Part shown: positions 22,329-32,102 of the stretch, piece after piece | How positions within the stretch are numbered: position 1 is the stretch's first letter | Layout of the letters: each line of letters begins with the position of its first letter | Assembly (NCBI GenBank): GCA_036924285.1 | Contig: JAYKYS010000012.1 | Span: forward strand, 2,666,001-2,730,000 | Origin: Asterella californica | Lineage: Eukaryota > Streptophyta > Marchantiopsida > Marchantiales > Aytoniaceae | Direction of reading: 5' to 3' | DNA length: 64,000 nt | The notes under the pieces: generated by a model | The model's input: the letters and a program-made list of their open reading frames with translations, nothing else | Database searches by the model: none | What the model was told of the DNA's origin: nothing | Program-made: the position numbers and the translations under genes

Positions 22329-22333
22329 CTGTG
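22329..22333. repeat. Candidate target-site duplication, left (CTGTG)
   Basis: It is the five bases next to the LTR start. The right partner is CTATG at 40884-40888, so 4 of 5 match. This is the expected length for gypsy integrase, but a chance match cannot be excluded. Confidence 0.45.
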
Positions 22334-24199
22334 TGTAGTGACGTAGGATTTCTCCTTTTGCCCATTTAGTATACAAGATATCGTTCCCACAGAGGATTTG
22401 CACAAGTAACGCTGCTCTAAGTTCTAAGATCTGTTCAAACACACAAACACGCGAGTTTTGCCTAGAAATCCCGTCTTCTCACAAAACCACACAAGACAAC
22501 ACGTCTTCCAGATACGCCAAATGGTGCTCTGGACCCCAACAAACAACTACCAATTACAATATCATACAACTATTCACAGAGAAGCTCGGGAAGACGATCT
22601 TCTTGCTTCCAGGTTGCTTCTTCCGGTCTTCTCGATACCGTCTTCCTGAAACAATTCTCGTCTTCTGGGGGATTAGCTCGTCTTCTCACACCTCCAGAAG
22701 GCTGTCCGGCTTCGCAGAAGTCGACTAGTAACAGTCGTTACATCTTATTCTCACACTCACATTCCAACGGGTTGGATCAATCATAGGGTGTATGCCCCCT
22801 GTAGCCTTCCCAGGCTTCTGCCTACAGAAGTTGTCTTCCTGCAGCGCTACAACGACATTCATCTTCACGGAAGCTCAATAGAAGTATCGGAAGCTCACTA
22901 GAAGAAGATAAGAAGATGGGGAAGATGAGGGAAGATGGGAAGAAGAAGAAATCCACACAAGAGAAAACAGGATGAAAAAGGGCAATTAAGATTCCGATAG
23001 GCTTCTAGTCCGGATCCTGACTAACAAGCTATCCCTGCTTGTAAAGTTTGGGGAGGAAGACAACAAACGTGAGTACTGTAGCACCGTCTTCTACTCGAGG
23101 ATGTCGTCTTCTGTTGCGGGAAGAAGTCTTCTTTCTTCTTCACTTCGCTGCTCTGACTGCTCTGTCTTCTGTGATCACTTACCCAGAAGACCGTTCGTAC
23201 GTAGATCCCAAGTGCTCTACTGAACGAGTCAAGCTACACTCCACAACTGCTGACATTCATCGCCACTCAAGAAGAACACTTCCCATGCACAATTGGGAGC
23301 GAATTCAATACATTCCACCACCCAGAAGACATGAGCGAAGCTGTTGCACTCAAATCCACAATCTATTCCCCGAGAAGAAGTCACAATGGCATTGGGAAGC
23401 TCACTCCCGCTACTTCCTGCGTCTACTCCTCGACACACCAGCCCAGCCAACAGGACTGCACGAGGATGCCGTTCCCTGTTCCTGGACTGTCCACTACCTC
23501 TATCTACATCTTCGAACCACTGCTGGTGCGAGTATGCAGACCCTTCCTGTATATTCCAAGACTATTCGTATGTTTCCAACAACGGGTGTAGTGCGCTAAG
23601 ACTGTCTCTGCTCTAATGTGTCTCGCCTGCCTGCCTGTAGAATCGGTGTGTATGTTCAGTTACTGCCGAATTCTACAAAACTGGCAGAGCTCTCAGAGAG
23701 CTTTTCTCCTACCATGCGATCCTACTTAACCATCTGCCTCGAGAGTCAGGGGAGGCGACCACCAGGGAGAGAGAGAGAGGCGCTGACAAGAGGTTGTCAC
23801 CTCACATGCATGCGGTCCCTCTTCCCAATTAGCCCTCCACTGTGTTACTCCTACGCTACCTATGCTGCCACATGGGATCCTAACTATTTTTACATGGAAA
23901 ACTGTCACCATTAAGATAGCATGTCTGATCCTACTAAATCTGGAAGTGTCGATTAAGTTTGCTAACTACTCTGATTGCTCGGTGGCAATCTCTACATGAT
24001 CTGCTCCTACCGGAGCTACTACCTCGACTTCTGATGGGCTGGAAAGCCCTGCACTTACCTCGGGTACCACTGAGGTAGCTTCCCTCTCCTCGCTCTTCGC
24101 TGGCCCTGCTATTTCTGCGGCTGCGTCTTCCTCGGCTTCGACTTCGGAAGACGGAATGATCTTCTGGGAAGACGAGTCGAATGGTGCGTCTTCGGTCTT

Positions 24200-25996
24200 C
24201 TAAGGCACAGATGCAGTACTAGGGACCATGGCGATCTCATAGGGGTCCGGGGAAGTCGCTTCCTCCACGCGGAATACCTGGGAAGACGGCTCATCTTCCT
24301 GTCTTCTAGAAGACATCATGTCTTCCGGGGCGTCTTCTGGAGTCTTCTCGTCTTCCAACGCTGTCACCACCAAATGTACAGCGAGATCGAACTCCTCCTT
24401 CTCCATTCCGGATCCAGTCGAGGGTGCTGGGGCTTGGGAAGATGCGGTTGCAGGTGCCGGAAGTGAGGGAAGACCATAAAGTGTCTTCACTCCTTCTATC
24501 TGTCTGTCCAGGTACCTGAACATGCTATCTCTACATTCCACCAACCTCGTCTTGGACCCGCTGTCCCATTCCCTAGCTAAGGTAAGTATCTTCCTACCCG
24601 CGGTGAAGTTGAACTTCTTCCGAAGCGCTTCTACCGACTGAGCTAGCATCTTCTGCGCATGGGCCTCTGCTGCTTCCCTCTGCGTCTTCTCTGTTGCAGC
24701 TCGCGCTTCTGCGGCTTCTCGCTGCATCTTCCAAGTGGTCTGCTCTTCTGCGAGGGCAGTGATCTTCTCCCGTACTCGGAGAACTTCCTGATCACGCTGC
24801 TGTACTCGCGTTTGCAACTCCTGGTTGCTCTTCCGAAGTTGCATCGACTCCTTGGCAGAAGCGGCTGCTTCCGCCTTGTACCTGGCTGCAAGCTTCTCCG
24901 TAGTGCGGAGACTAGCTTCCAGAGACTCCGTCTTCTGCTGGCTGTCTTCCTGTCGCAGCAAGGTGCGCAGGCCGAATCCAGGCTGTAGAGGCTTCTCCTG
25001 TGCCCTCGCTCTCCTTTCTAGCAACTCCATGGCGGGCTGGATCTCCTTCTGGAAGTAGGCACTGAACTCCTCCAGTCGTCTTCCTGCGGAAGACAAGTTC
25101 ATCCCCACCACTCGCTCGGAGGTGTCGACCTTGTCTTCTAGAGGCAAGGAAGCCTCTTCCACCACTACGGCCTTCATCTTCTGCGCACGAGAAGAAGCTA
25201 CTCTTCTCATCTTCCGGGGTGGAAGACTCCTCGTGGCAGGAGCGGCTCTCCTCTTTGCGCTTCCTCGCATCGCAGTAGGAGTGCCCATCCATCCTTCGTC
25301 TTCTGGAGTCTTCGGAAGACTCCCAGGTGTTACAGAAGCTGTCTTCTGCTCCGATCGGGTACTCAGCAAGTCTTCCTCCGAGTCCGACTCCGATCCTGAA
25401 TGGATGAGGGAGATGGGTGTCCTTGGTACACTTCTGTGACCTATCTTCCTCGCTGGCGTGGCGTCTTCCGACCCACTAGACTCGTCTTCCCTCACCAGAA
25501 GCGTCTTCTGGTGAGAGCCGGGTCTCAGCTGTGGCATCAGAGTGGGAGGAGGCGTTGCTGCTGTCTCTCGGTCATCGTCTTCCGAGGTCTCCTCCTTCAC
25601 CTCCTGTCGCTCCGTTGGCCCATACACCGCCAGCTGATCTTCCCTAAGATCCCCCATGGCTACATACAAGTAGCAGAAGAAGGGCGTCAGATGTCCTCCC
25701 GCCGGGGTACCCAAGTATGCTAGCTCCGTCTGTACATAGTTGTGGATGTACGCGCCCCAGTAGATTGGCACTTTGTCATCCCACACTGATTCCAGGAACT
25801 CCACGTCCTGATCTCCTAAGTACCTCGTCTTCTGCGCCTTTCCCTTGGGGAAAAGATGCAGAAACAACTTCGCCAGAAGTCGCTTCTTCGGCTCCCGGTA
25901 AGACTCTATCTTCCAACCGTTCCTCCCTTGCCTGTCTTCCACGAAAAGGCAGGTGGTACTCCCAGGCACATGCCATGAACTCACAATCCTAGGCAA
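24200..25996 (-). CDS. LTR-encoded protein, 598 codons (3' LTR copy)
   Basis: This is the longest open frame inside the 3' LTR, in the same sense as gag-pol. Residues 1-125 look globular (SSWHVPGSTTCLFVEDRQGR; DKVPIYWGAYIHNYVQTELA; GGHLTPFFCYLYVAMG). An acidic, Ser-rich and basic linker follows. From about residue 300 a long Ala/Glu/Gln/Lys-rich coiled coil runs to about 450. Next comes a conserved block, LRKKFNFTAGRKILTLAREW and SMFRYLDRQIEGVKTLYGLP, then an acidic tail. The frame continues upstream without shift to 26308, broken only by one TGA, so the original protein was about 700 residues. A homologue sits in the older relic at 40884-41860, showing that the protein, not just the DNA, is shared. 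I do not recognise the family. It could be a structural or regulatory accessory protein; no enzyme motif is seen. Confidence 0.8.
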   Translation of the reverse strand: MPRIVSSWHVPGSTTCLFVEDRQGRNGWKIESYREPKKRLLAKLFLHLFPKGKAQKTRYLGDQDVEFLESVWDDKVPIYWGAYIHNYVQTELAYLGTPAGGHLTPFFCYLYVAMGDLREDQLAVYGPTERQEVKEETSEDDDRETAATPPPTLMPQLRPGSHQKTLLVREDESSGSEDATPARKIGHRSVPRTPISLIHSGSESDSEEDLLSTRSEQKTASVTPGSLPKTPEDEGWMGTPTAMRGSAKRRAAPATRSLPPRKMRRVASSRAQKMKAVVVEEASLPLEDKVDTSERVVGMNLSSAGRRLEEFSAYFQKEIQPAMELLERRARAQEKPLQPGFGLRTLLRQEDSQQKTESLEASLRTTEKLAARYKAEAAASAKESMQLRKSNQELQTRVQQRDQEVLRVREKITALAEEQTTWKMQREAAEARAATEKTQREAAEAHAQKMLAQSVEALRKKFNFTAGRKILTLAREWDSGSKTRLVECRDSMFRYLDRQIEGVKTLYGLPSLPAPATASSQAPAPSTGSGMEKEEFDLAVHLVVTALEDEKTPEDAPEDMMSSRRQEDEPSSQVFRVEEATSPDPYEIAMVPSTASVP

Positions 25997-26011
25997 GATC
26001 TTCTTCTCATA

Positions 26012-26308
26012 TCAATATCCTCGGTTCTCGGTCTCAGGCCTGTGAAACGTCTTACGCCACCAGTCTTCTGTCCAGGAAGATGGTCTTCCCCGAGCAACTC
26101 CTGCCTTTGCAGGTACACGGTTACGCGGTGGTAATGCGGCCCATACCTCCTCCAGAAGCCCTTGATCTGCGAGGTTCCAGTCCCACAGGAAGAAGTCGAG
26201 ACCCAACTCCTTGAGGAAAGGAGTGGCCTCGGCCAATTCTGTCGCTGGTAACACCAAGCCTCGCGGATGCATCGACATACTTGGAAGATCTGCTGCCCTA
26301 AACCACAA
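26012..26308 (-). pseudogene. N-terminal segment of the LTR ORF (3' LTR copy), cut off by one stop
   Basis: This 98-codon segment is in frame with the 598-codon ORF and separated from it by a single TGA followed by a few codons. It reads GLVLPATELAEATPFLKELG, DFFLWDWNLADQGLLEEVW and WTEDWWRKTFHRPE. The 5' LTR copy has TGG at the position of this TGA, so the stop is a private change of this copy. The Met at 26308 is the first in the open frame and also exists in the 5' LTR copy at 38884. Confidence 0.7.
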
Positions 26309-28282
26309 GCACCTACTATGAGCTGAAGGCTCAGTTCTTCCCGAGTGCCCACAGTCTAGCTTCCACTCTCAGAAGACAAAACTAGTCTTCCAGAAGACAG
26401 CTACTCCGTCTTCCGGGATTCTAACAGTGCTTCCTAAATAGCTCTCGTCTTCCGAGCTATATCTAAACAATCTTATCTAAGCAAGGCCTCGCATGGATTA
26501 CCAAGAAGACAACCCACCTTGCATTACATCCTACTTCCTATAAGAAGATACAAGATATGCGAGAAGTAGAGTATGAGAAAGATTCAGAAGATGGTTGCGG
26601 GCTCCTGCGGTGACAGTGGCCTCTGGGAAGACACTTGGGACAGCTTCCGATTCAATGTCGTTCTCGGAAGACCTCCCGAAGTCAGGCTTTCCTTCATTGG
26701 TCTCACCTGTCTTCTGCTCCCTACGCGCAATCTATCCTCACAACAGACTCAAGACATGTGCACTCTGTTCTTCTGACTTTTCACCTCTCATACGCACTCA
26801 GAAGAAGTTTGCTGCATGGTGGGAAGACATGACCCTCGATCATTCTCTCCAGATTCTGCCAGCAATACTTCTCACAACTCTCTTCTAAGTTCGGGAAGAA
26901 GAAGGAACGGCTGCTATGGGACCCGAAATGGACCCTCACGTCTTCTCGCTCATTTTGCCAGCCTTTCAGTCTTCTAGTCTCTCTAGGAAGATGTGGAGTT
27001 GAGAAGCTTGGAAGACCGGGAGGCACAGGCCTAGTTCCCGAGTTCCAACTTCTCGAAATAACACAACAACTCACCACACCACTCAGGCTTCGTACCAAGT
27101 CTCTCTAAACACAAAAGCAAAGCAAATCCACTCTTGATACGAATTGTGTTCAGTCGACTTCCGAAGACAGTCTTCCGAAGATGTCTTCCGAAGACAATCA
27201 AGTTCAAGAAACGTCTTCCGAAGATGTTCCCATCTTCCGAATCGTCTTCTATTCCAAGTTTCGGGGGTAGAGAGGTAGTAGGGTAGAGAAATTGATAGTT
27301 GGGTTCGCCAATTTGAAGACTAGGGGTAGGGAAGCTCGAATTGAGCTCGGGAAGAAGCAAGGAGATATCTTGACAGAAATTGGGCAGCGCTTCCGCGCCC
27401 AATGTCTCAATAGGAAAGATGGGGGGTGGGATAATCGATCAGGCTGCCTGCACACAATCAAGGAAGCGCGGGAAGTACCAGACAATGGCGAGATGAAGTG
27501 GGAAGGAGAAAGAACCTCCACAGTCTTCTTCGGCTCTCGAGTTGCCTTCGACCTCCGCACGCTTCTGGCTCTTGTACTAGCTTCCAATGCGACTCCTCTC
27601 GAATGCGCCTGTTGTCAATTTCGGTCCACACCTCGATTCTACTTTCGCTTTTACTCGCCACTCTCCACTGTCAACTTCTCGGAAGCTCCACAGAAATGCC
27701 TTCGCTCTCTCTGCTGTTTGTGCTCCCGCAATCCGATTTCACCCTGCGCCTAGCTGCCAACGTACTCTCTACTACCTCGATGTCTTACTCGATTCCTCTC
27801 TCAATGCTAGCTCGAAGTTCACTCTCTCAATCGATCTTCTTCAGGGGCACTGTGCTGCGGGAAGTTGGAAGGTGGCTAATGTGCTTCCTCACGCATCTTC
27901 CCCGCAGATTAGGGGTTCTCGTCCTTGGTGTCTTCCTGACCTACCTACCTATTCGGTGCGCTCCAGTAGGTACACCTACTGTCTTATCCGAAAACTCGTG
28001 GTTGATCCTTCGCGGTCGCTGTCTTCTGGAAGATAGGTGTCTTCCGCCGTCTTCCCATCTTCTGCCGTCTTCTCATCTTCTGAAGACGCAACTGAGAAGA
28101 TGATCTTCCGAAGACGGTCGTCTTCTGAAGAAGTCAACTTCTTATTACAAACAGCTCTTAAGATCATCTTCCTACTAAGGAAGCCGTAATCTTAAGTAAC
28201 AACGCTTCTTCAGTTATACAAACAAGTCATTATCCTTAAAAATTTCAAAAATTCGTGCATCCTGTAATTTGTGGGCACCACA

Positions 28283-28297
28283 TACGCCCACCCTCAC
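28283..28297 (-). promoter_or_regulatory. Candidate polypurine tract
   Basis: On the element strand, GTGAGGGTGGGCGTA lies directly against the 3' LTR, where plus-strand DNA synthesis would start. It is purine-rich but interrupted by T and C. The position is the main evidence. Confidence 0.55.
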
Positions 28298-28300
28298 ATG

Positions 28301-28318
28301 TTTGCGTCCCCGCAAACA
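28301..28318. repeat. Hairpin next to the polypurine tract
   Basis: GTTTGCG and CGCAAAC form a perfect 7 bp stem with a 4-base loop, just upstream of the tract on the element strand. Confidence 0.7.
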
Positions 28319-28340
28319 TCAGTGGTTCCTGCACTTCTGT

Positions 28341-28770
28341 TTACGTCCAGTACTTCTTGACGCGCCACCCATTAACACGAGTGGTCATCAGTGTACCGTC
28401 CAACTCTTCCAACTGCAAAGAGCCATTGTCGAAGACCTCTAAGACACGGTAAGGTCCCATCCAGCGAAGATGAAGTTTCCCGGGGAACTTAATATGACGG
28501 TTGTCATAGAGAAGTACCAAGTCCCCGTCCACAACAGTCACCTTCCTCAACTTGCTATCGTAGTTTACCTTACGTTGCGCTTGCACCTCGTATGTCTTCT
28601 CCAAAGCTGCATTCCTGTCTTCTTCAAACTCTACGAAGTTCAGAAGACGCTGCTCCTGGCTCTCTTCTTCTCCCATGCGTTCGGATACGGCTAACCGGTA
28701 TGTTGGGACCTCTAACTCAATGGGCACAATGGGCGTCATGCCGTAAGTTAGGTAGAAAGCGTCTTCTGGA
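28341..28770 (-). pseudogene. Integrase C-terminal end
   Basis: The frame reads TYGMTPIVPIE, then a Leu/Glu-rich stretch, YDNRHIKFPGKLHLRWMGPY and VNGWRVKKYWT before the stop. WMGPYRV...VNGxRxKxY is the usual end of non-chromovirus gypsy integrases. There is no chromodomain. It lies in a different frame from the integrase core, so a frameshift near 28770 separates the two; the first in-frame Met is at 28739. Confidence 0.85.
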
Positions 28771-29947
28771 TAGTGACTTTAGGTGAAATTCTGAAAGCCC
28801 ACAACACAGATGGCAGTTTCGTGTCCCAGTCATACGCATGGTTAACAGTTACCTTGTTCAGGATGTTACACAGAAGACCGTTCGACTTCTCCGTCAGCCC
28901 ATTCGCTTTCGGGTTGTATGGCGTCGTCTTCCGATGCTTAATCCTGAAGTATTGGGTCAGGAGGGAGATAGTCTCATTTAAGAAATGAGTGCCCCTATCT
29001 GACACCAATTCCAGCGGACATCCATACCTAGTGATGATGTTATGCCATAGGAACCTTGCTACTACTGCGGCATCGTTCTTTCTCGTGGCCTCGCCTTCCA
29101 CCATCTTGGTGGCATAATCGGTAGCTATTAAGATGTACCTTGCTCGTGTTCTTCTCGCCACCGGGGCGATAGGACCTACAAAGTCGATTCCCCACTTTTC
29201 GAACGAGGCAAGCGGAAGAATGGGAGTAAGAGGCCACCTTGTTGTAGCGGTCGGTCTTCCCACCCTCTGGCATGCATCGCACTTCCTGATCTCCTGGAAA
29301 GTGTCTCGGTACATAGTTGGCCACCAGTATCCGGCGTCTAGCATCTTCTTCACTGTGGTCTTCAATCCGTAGTGACCCCCAGCATCTTCGTAGTGAAGAC
29401 CTGTGATCACTGCTTTTATCTCTGACGGCTCGAGGCATCTTCTCAGCTTCTCGTCATGTCTCTTTCGAAACATGATATCCTGGAAGATAGCATATGGCCC
29501 TGCCTTGTGTAAGAAGACGGCCTTCTGCTCCGCATCCATTCCCTCGGGGTACTGTTGGTCTTCCAAGAACCTTCTCAAGTCCTTGAAGATCGACTCTTCT
29601 GTGGAAGTCGCAAAGACTGGATCAGAAGATCTAGTCTCGTCTTCTGGGAAGCAGGCGGTACGCCCCCCCTCAGATGAAAGTGTCTCTGCGAAAACTGAAA
29701 ACAACTTCTCGTCAGGAAACTCGTCTTCCACTTCATCTTCTCGTTGTTCTGTCTCCAACCTGGATAGGTAGTCAGCATTAACATGCTGTCTTCCGGGCCT
29801 GTACTCAACTGTGTAAGTAAATTCATGGAGTAGGAGAATCCACCTAGCTATCCTGCCCGACAAATCTGCTTTCTTTACAAGATGTTTCAAAGAGAAGTGA
29901 TCTACATAGAAGACAAACGGGTTTGCCAGAAGATAGTGTCTAAACTT
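28748..29947 (-). pseudogene. RNase H end and integrase core
   Basis: The frame opens with RNase H sequence (FRHYLLANPFVFYVDHFSL; HEFTYTVEYRPGRQHVNADY). The integrase zinc domain follows (GLHYEDAGGHYGLKTT...CDACQRVGRP). The catalytic core supplies its acidic residues in WGIDFVGPI/LIATDYATK, LVSDRGTHF and NPKANGLTEKSNG. It inserts the reverse-transcribed copy into the chromosome. A one-base shift near 29950 separates it from the RT frame and another near 28770 cuts off the C-terminus. The first Met is at 29890, but the coding similarity begins at the frameshift. Confidence 0.9.
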
Positions 29948-29948
29948 T

Positions 29949-32078
29949 CTACAGGAGAATCATGCCAAGACACTCCCTTTCGGTTGTCGAGTACTTCTTC
30001 TCTGCATCACTGAGTTGTCTTCCCGCGTAGTAGATGGGGTAATCCTTCTTCTTCTCATCTTTCTGACTCAACACCACCCCGATGGCAAAAGCAGAAACAT
30101 CCACATAAATGTGGAAGACTCTTTCCCAATCAGGCGGCCGTAGGACAGGAGATTCCGACTGAAGCCTCTTCATTTCTTCGAATGCTTCCTGCTGCTCAGA
30201 AGACCAAATGTATGGTTCGTCTTTCTTCAGCAACTTAGTGAGTCTTCCTGCTACCTCTGCGTACCTGTCAATAAACCTCATGTAGTATCCTATGTTGCCA
30301 AGGAAGCTTCTCAACTGTGTCAGGTTAGCAGGTGGGTGGAGTTTCATGATGACTTCCACCTTAGCACAGTCGACTTCTATACCTCTTCCGGAAATCCTAT
30401 GTCCTAGCAAGATCCCCTCTGACATACCAAAGAAGCATTTCTCAAGGTGAAGTGCCAAACGATGTTCTCTACACTTCAGAAAACACTTCCTCAGAAATAT
30501 CAAGTGGTCTTCTCTCGATCCAAACACACCGAAATCATCCAAGAAAATCTCCATAAAGGTGCGAAGATACTCCTTGAAGATTGTAATCATCAACCTCTGG
30601 AACGTGGCGGGTGCGTTGCATAAACCAAACGGCATTTGATTGTACGCGTACGTGTCCCAATCAGTAGTGAAAGTGGTTTTCGACTTGTCTTCTTCTCTGA
30701 TTGAAACTTGGTTGTACCCAGAATACCCATCTAGGAAGCTGTAGAACTCATGTCCTGCTACCTGGTCTAACACAGAGTCGGTGAATGGTAAAGGATGATG
30801 ATCCTTTTTCGTGGCCAAGTTCAGCTTCCGGAAGTCCTGACACACTCGGATCTTCCCTGTCTGCTTCTTCGGCACGATGACAATGGGAGCTACCCATTCA
30901 CTGCTAAGTACTGGGAAGATGACTCCTGCCTTCAAGTATTGGTCAATCTGGTCCTTCACGAGAAGCGAGTACTTGGGGTTGAGCCGGTACTGCCTCTGCC
31001 GTGCAGGAACAACGCCTTCTAGCAAGTCGATGCGATGCTCTCCCAACTCTCGAGGTATGCCCTTCATGTCTTCTATGGTCCACGCGAAGACATCCTGGAA
31101 CTCCGTTAGAAGTTCTCGAAAGTCTTCCAACTGCTGGCCCTCGATCACCTTGGAAAGCTTCAGCTTCTTCCCAGGAGCAACCTCCATCTCTTGGAGATCA
31201 TCCGGGTTCACCATTCCTTCAGTGTGACTGTACTCACTAGCACCGAAGTATTCCGGTTTGGGAGCTTCTTCTAGTTCGGATTCGTCTTCTGGAAGACCAA
31301 CTGTCGGATCTTCCGAAGGGAAGACGGTATTCTCGTCTTCTGGAAGACCAACTATCGGATCTTCCGAAGGGAAGACGGTATTCTCGTCTTCTAGAAGCTC
31401 TTCTTCCGCAATCTCGTAGCACTCAATGTACCCACAGACCACATCTTCCACTTTCTCTGCTACTTCTGTAGCACACACGTTATTCACCATAAACTCATTA
31501 TACCGTTCATCACTGTCAGAAGACGCAGCCGAGTCTTCTAAAGTGTACCCCTCTGTTGTAGACGGAGTTTCACCTTGGTGTCCAATCTTGATCCAAGGAA
31601 GCGAGACCTTACTCTTCTCACCTGGCTTGGGTGTAGGATTGGGAAATCTCAAACGATGCCTTCTCCAGTCGGTATTCACATTTGCAGCATACAGCCATGG
31701 TCTTCCTATCAACACCTGATATCCAACCTTAGCTACAGGTCGCAAAATGATGTAGGTGAGGTAAAAAGATACTCCACCAATTACCGTGAGGACATCTTTC
31801 AGTTGCCCCAAAGGTCGTCTTCTGGTCTGGTCCGCCATTCTGAGAATTCTCGGAGTAGGCTGGAACTCAGTGAAGCCTAGGGCATGTGCCGTTTCTTCCG
31901 TCATGATGTTAACTCCGGAACCGGAATCAATGGGTACCTTCTTCAGAAGACAGCCATGGATCTCCATATCAAGTTCTGGGGCTCCCAAGTCCTCATGCTC
32001 TATTCTTAGGATCGGGGTGCTCTTGGGAAGTTTAGCTGCCCTTCTCTTCCTCGATCCTCGAAGCACAGATTGTAACAA
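29949..32078 (-). CDS. pol: Protease, reverse transcriptase and RNase H segment, 709 codons
   Basis: It is in the same frame as gag, after a stop at 32101-32103, so gag and pol were probably one polyprotein. The aspartic protease active site is VPIDSGSGVNIM near residue 53. An acidic linker contains a 17-residue tandem duplication (ENTVFPSEDP). The RT begins near residue 370 (SEWVAPIVIVPKKQTGKIRV), and FMEIFLDDFGVFG near residue 510 carries the catalytic Asp pair. RNase H follows (FHIYVDVSAFAIGVVLSQ; YSTTERECLGM). The segment ends at a stop produced by an apparent one-base insertion at about 29950. Protease, RT and RNase H would mature the particle and make cDNA. Both DD residues and the protease Asp are present. 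Confidence 0.92.
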   Translation of the reverse strand: MLQSVLRGSRKRRAAKLPKSTPILRIEHEDLGAPELDMEIHGCLLKKVPIDSGSGVNIMTEETAHALGFTEFQPTPRILRMADQTRRRPLGQLKDVLTVIGGVSFYLTYIILRPVAKVGYQVLIGRPWLYAANVNTDWRRHRLRFPNPTPKPGEKSKVSLPWIKIGHQGETPSTTEGYTLEDSAASSDSDERYNEFMVNNVCATEVAEKVEDVVCGYIECYEIAEEELLEDENTVFPSEDPIVGLPEDENTVFPSEDPTVGLPEDESELEEAPKPEYFGASEYSHTEGMVNPDDLQEMEVAPGKKLKLSKVIEGQQLEDFRELLTEFQDVFAWTIEDMKGIPRELGEHRIDLLEGVVPARQRQYRLNPKYSLLVKDQIDQYLKAGVIFPVLSSEWVAPIVIVPKKQTGKIRVCQDFRKLNLATKKDHHPLPFTDSVLDQVAGHEFYSFLDGYSGYNQVSIREEDKSKTTFTTDWDTYAYNQMPFGLCNAPATFQRLMITIFKEYLRTFMEIFLDDFGVFGSREDHLIFLRKCFLKCREHRLALHLEKCFFGMSEGILLGHRISGRGIEVDCAKVEVIMKLHPPANLTQLRSFLGNIGYYMRFIDRYAEVAGRLTKLLKKDEPYIWSSEQQEAFEEMKRLQSESPVLRPPDWERVFHIYVDVSAFAIGVVLSQKDEKKKDYPIYYAGRQLSDAEKKYSTTERECLGMILL
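31291..31392. repeat. 51 bp in-frame tandem duplication within pol
   Basis: Two 51 bp units starting GGAAGACCAACTGTCGG and GGAAGACCAACTATCGG encode 17-residue repeats in the acidic linker after the protease. Confidence 0.9.
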
Positions 32079-32102
32079 CTTCCTGTAACCAGCGTTGTCA
32101 TC

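Larger units (their letters stand above)
22334..28282 (-). repeat. 3' LTR, 5949 bp
   Basis: The + strand reading begins TGTAGTGACGTAGG and ends GTGGGCACCACA, so the element's own strand has TG...CA ends. It matches 34989-40883 throughout, with scattered substitutions. This copy has a roughly 75 bp stretch near 22610-22685 that is absent from the other LTR. It carries a long sense ORF at 24200-26308. Nearly 6 kb is very long for an LTR, and the pair makes up about 64% of the element. Confidence 0.95.

Noticed and set aside
23048..23599. 183-codon + strand ORF repeated identically at 35625-36176
   Set aside because: It lies in both LTRs antisense to the element. Its repetition only reflects LTR identity, and it is absent as a frame from the older relic. 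No motif is seen.
25122..25723. Several + strand ORFs of 90-110 codons opposite the LTR ORF
   Set aside because: They are antisense shadows of the coiled-coil and Ser-rich coding sequence, with no independent support.
28341..28770. Chromodomain after the integrase
   Set aside because: The frame ends at VNGWRVKKYWT and no aromatic-cage chromodomain pattern follows.
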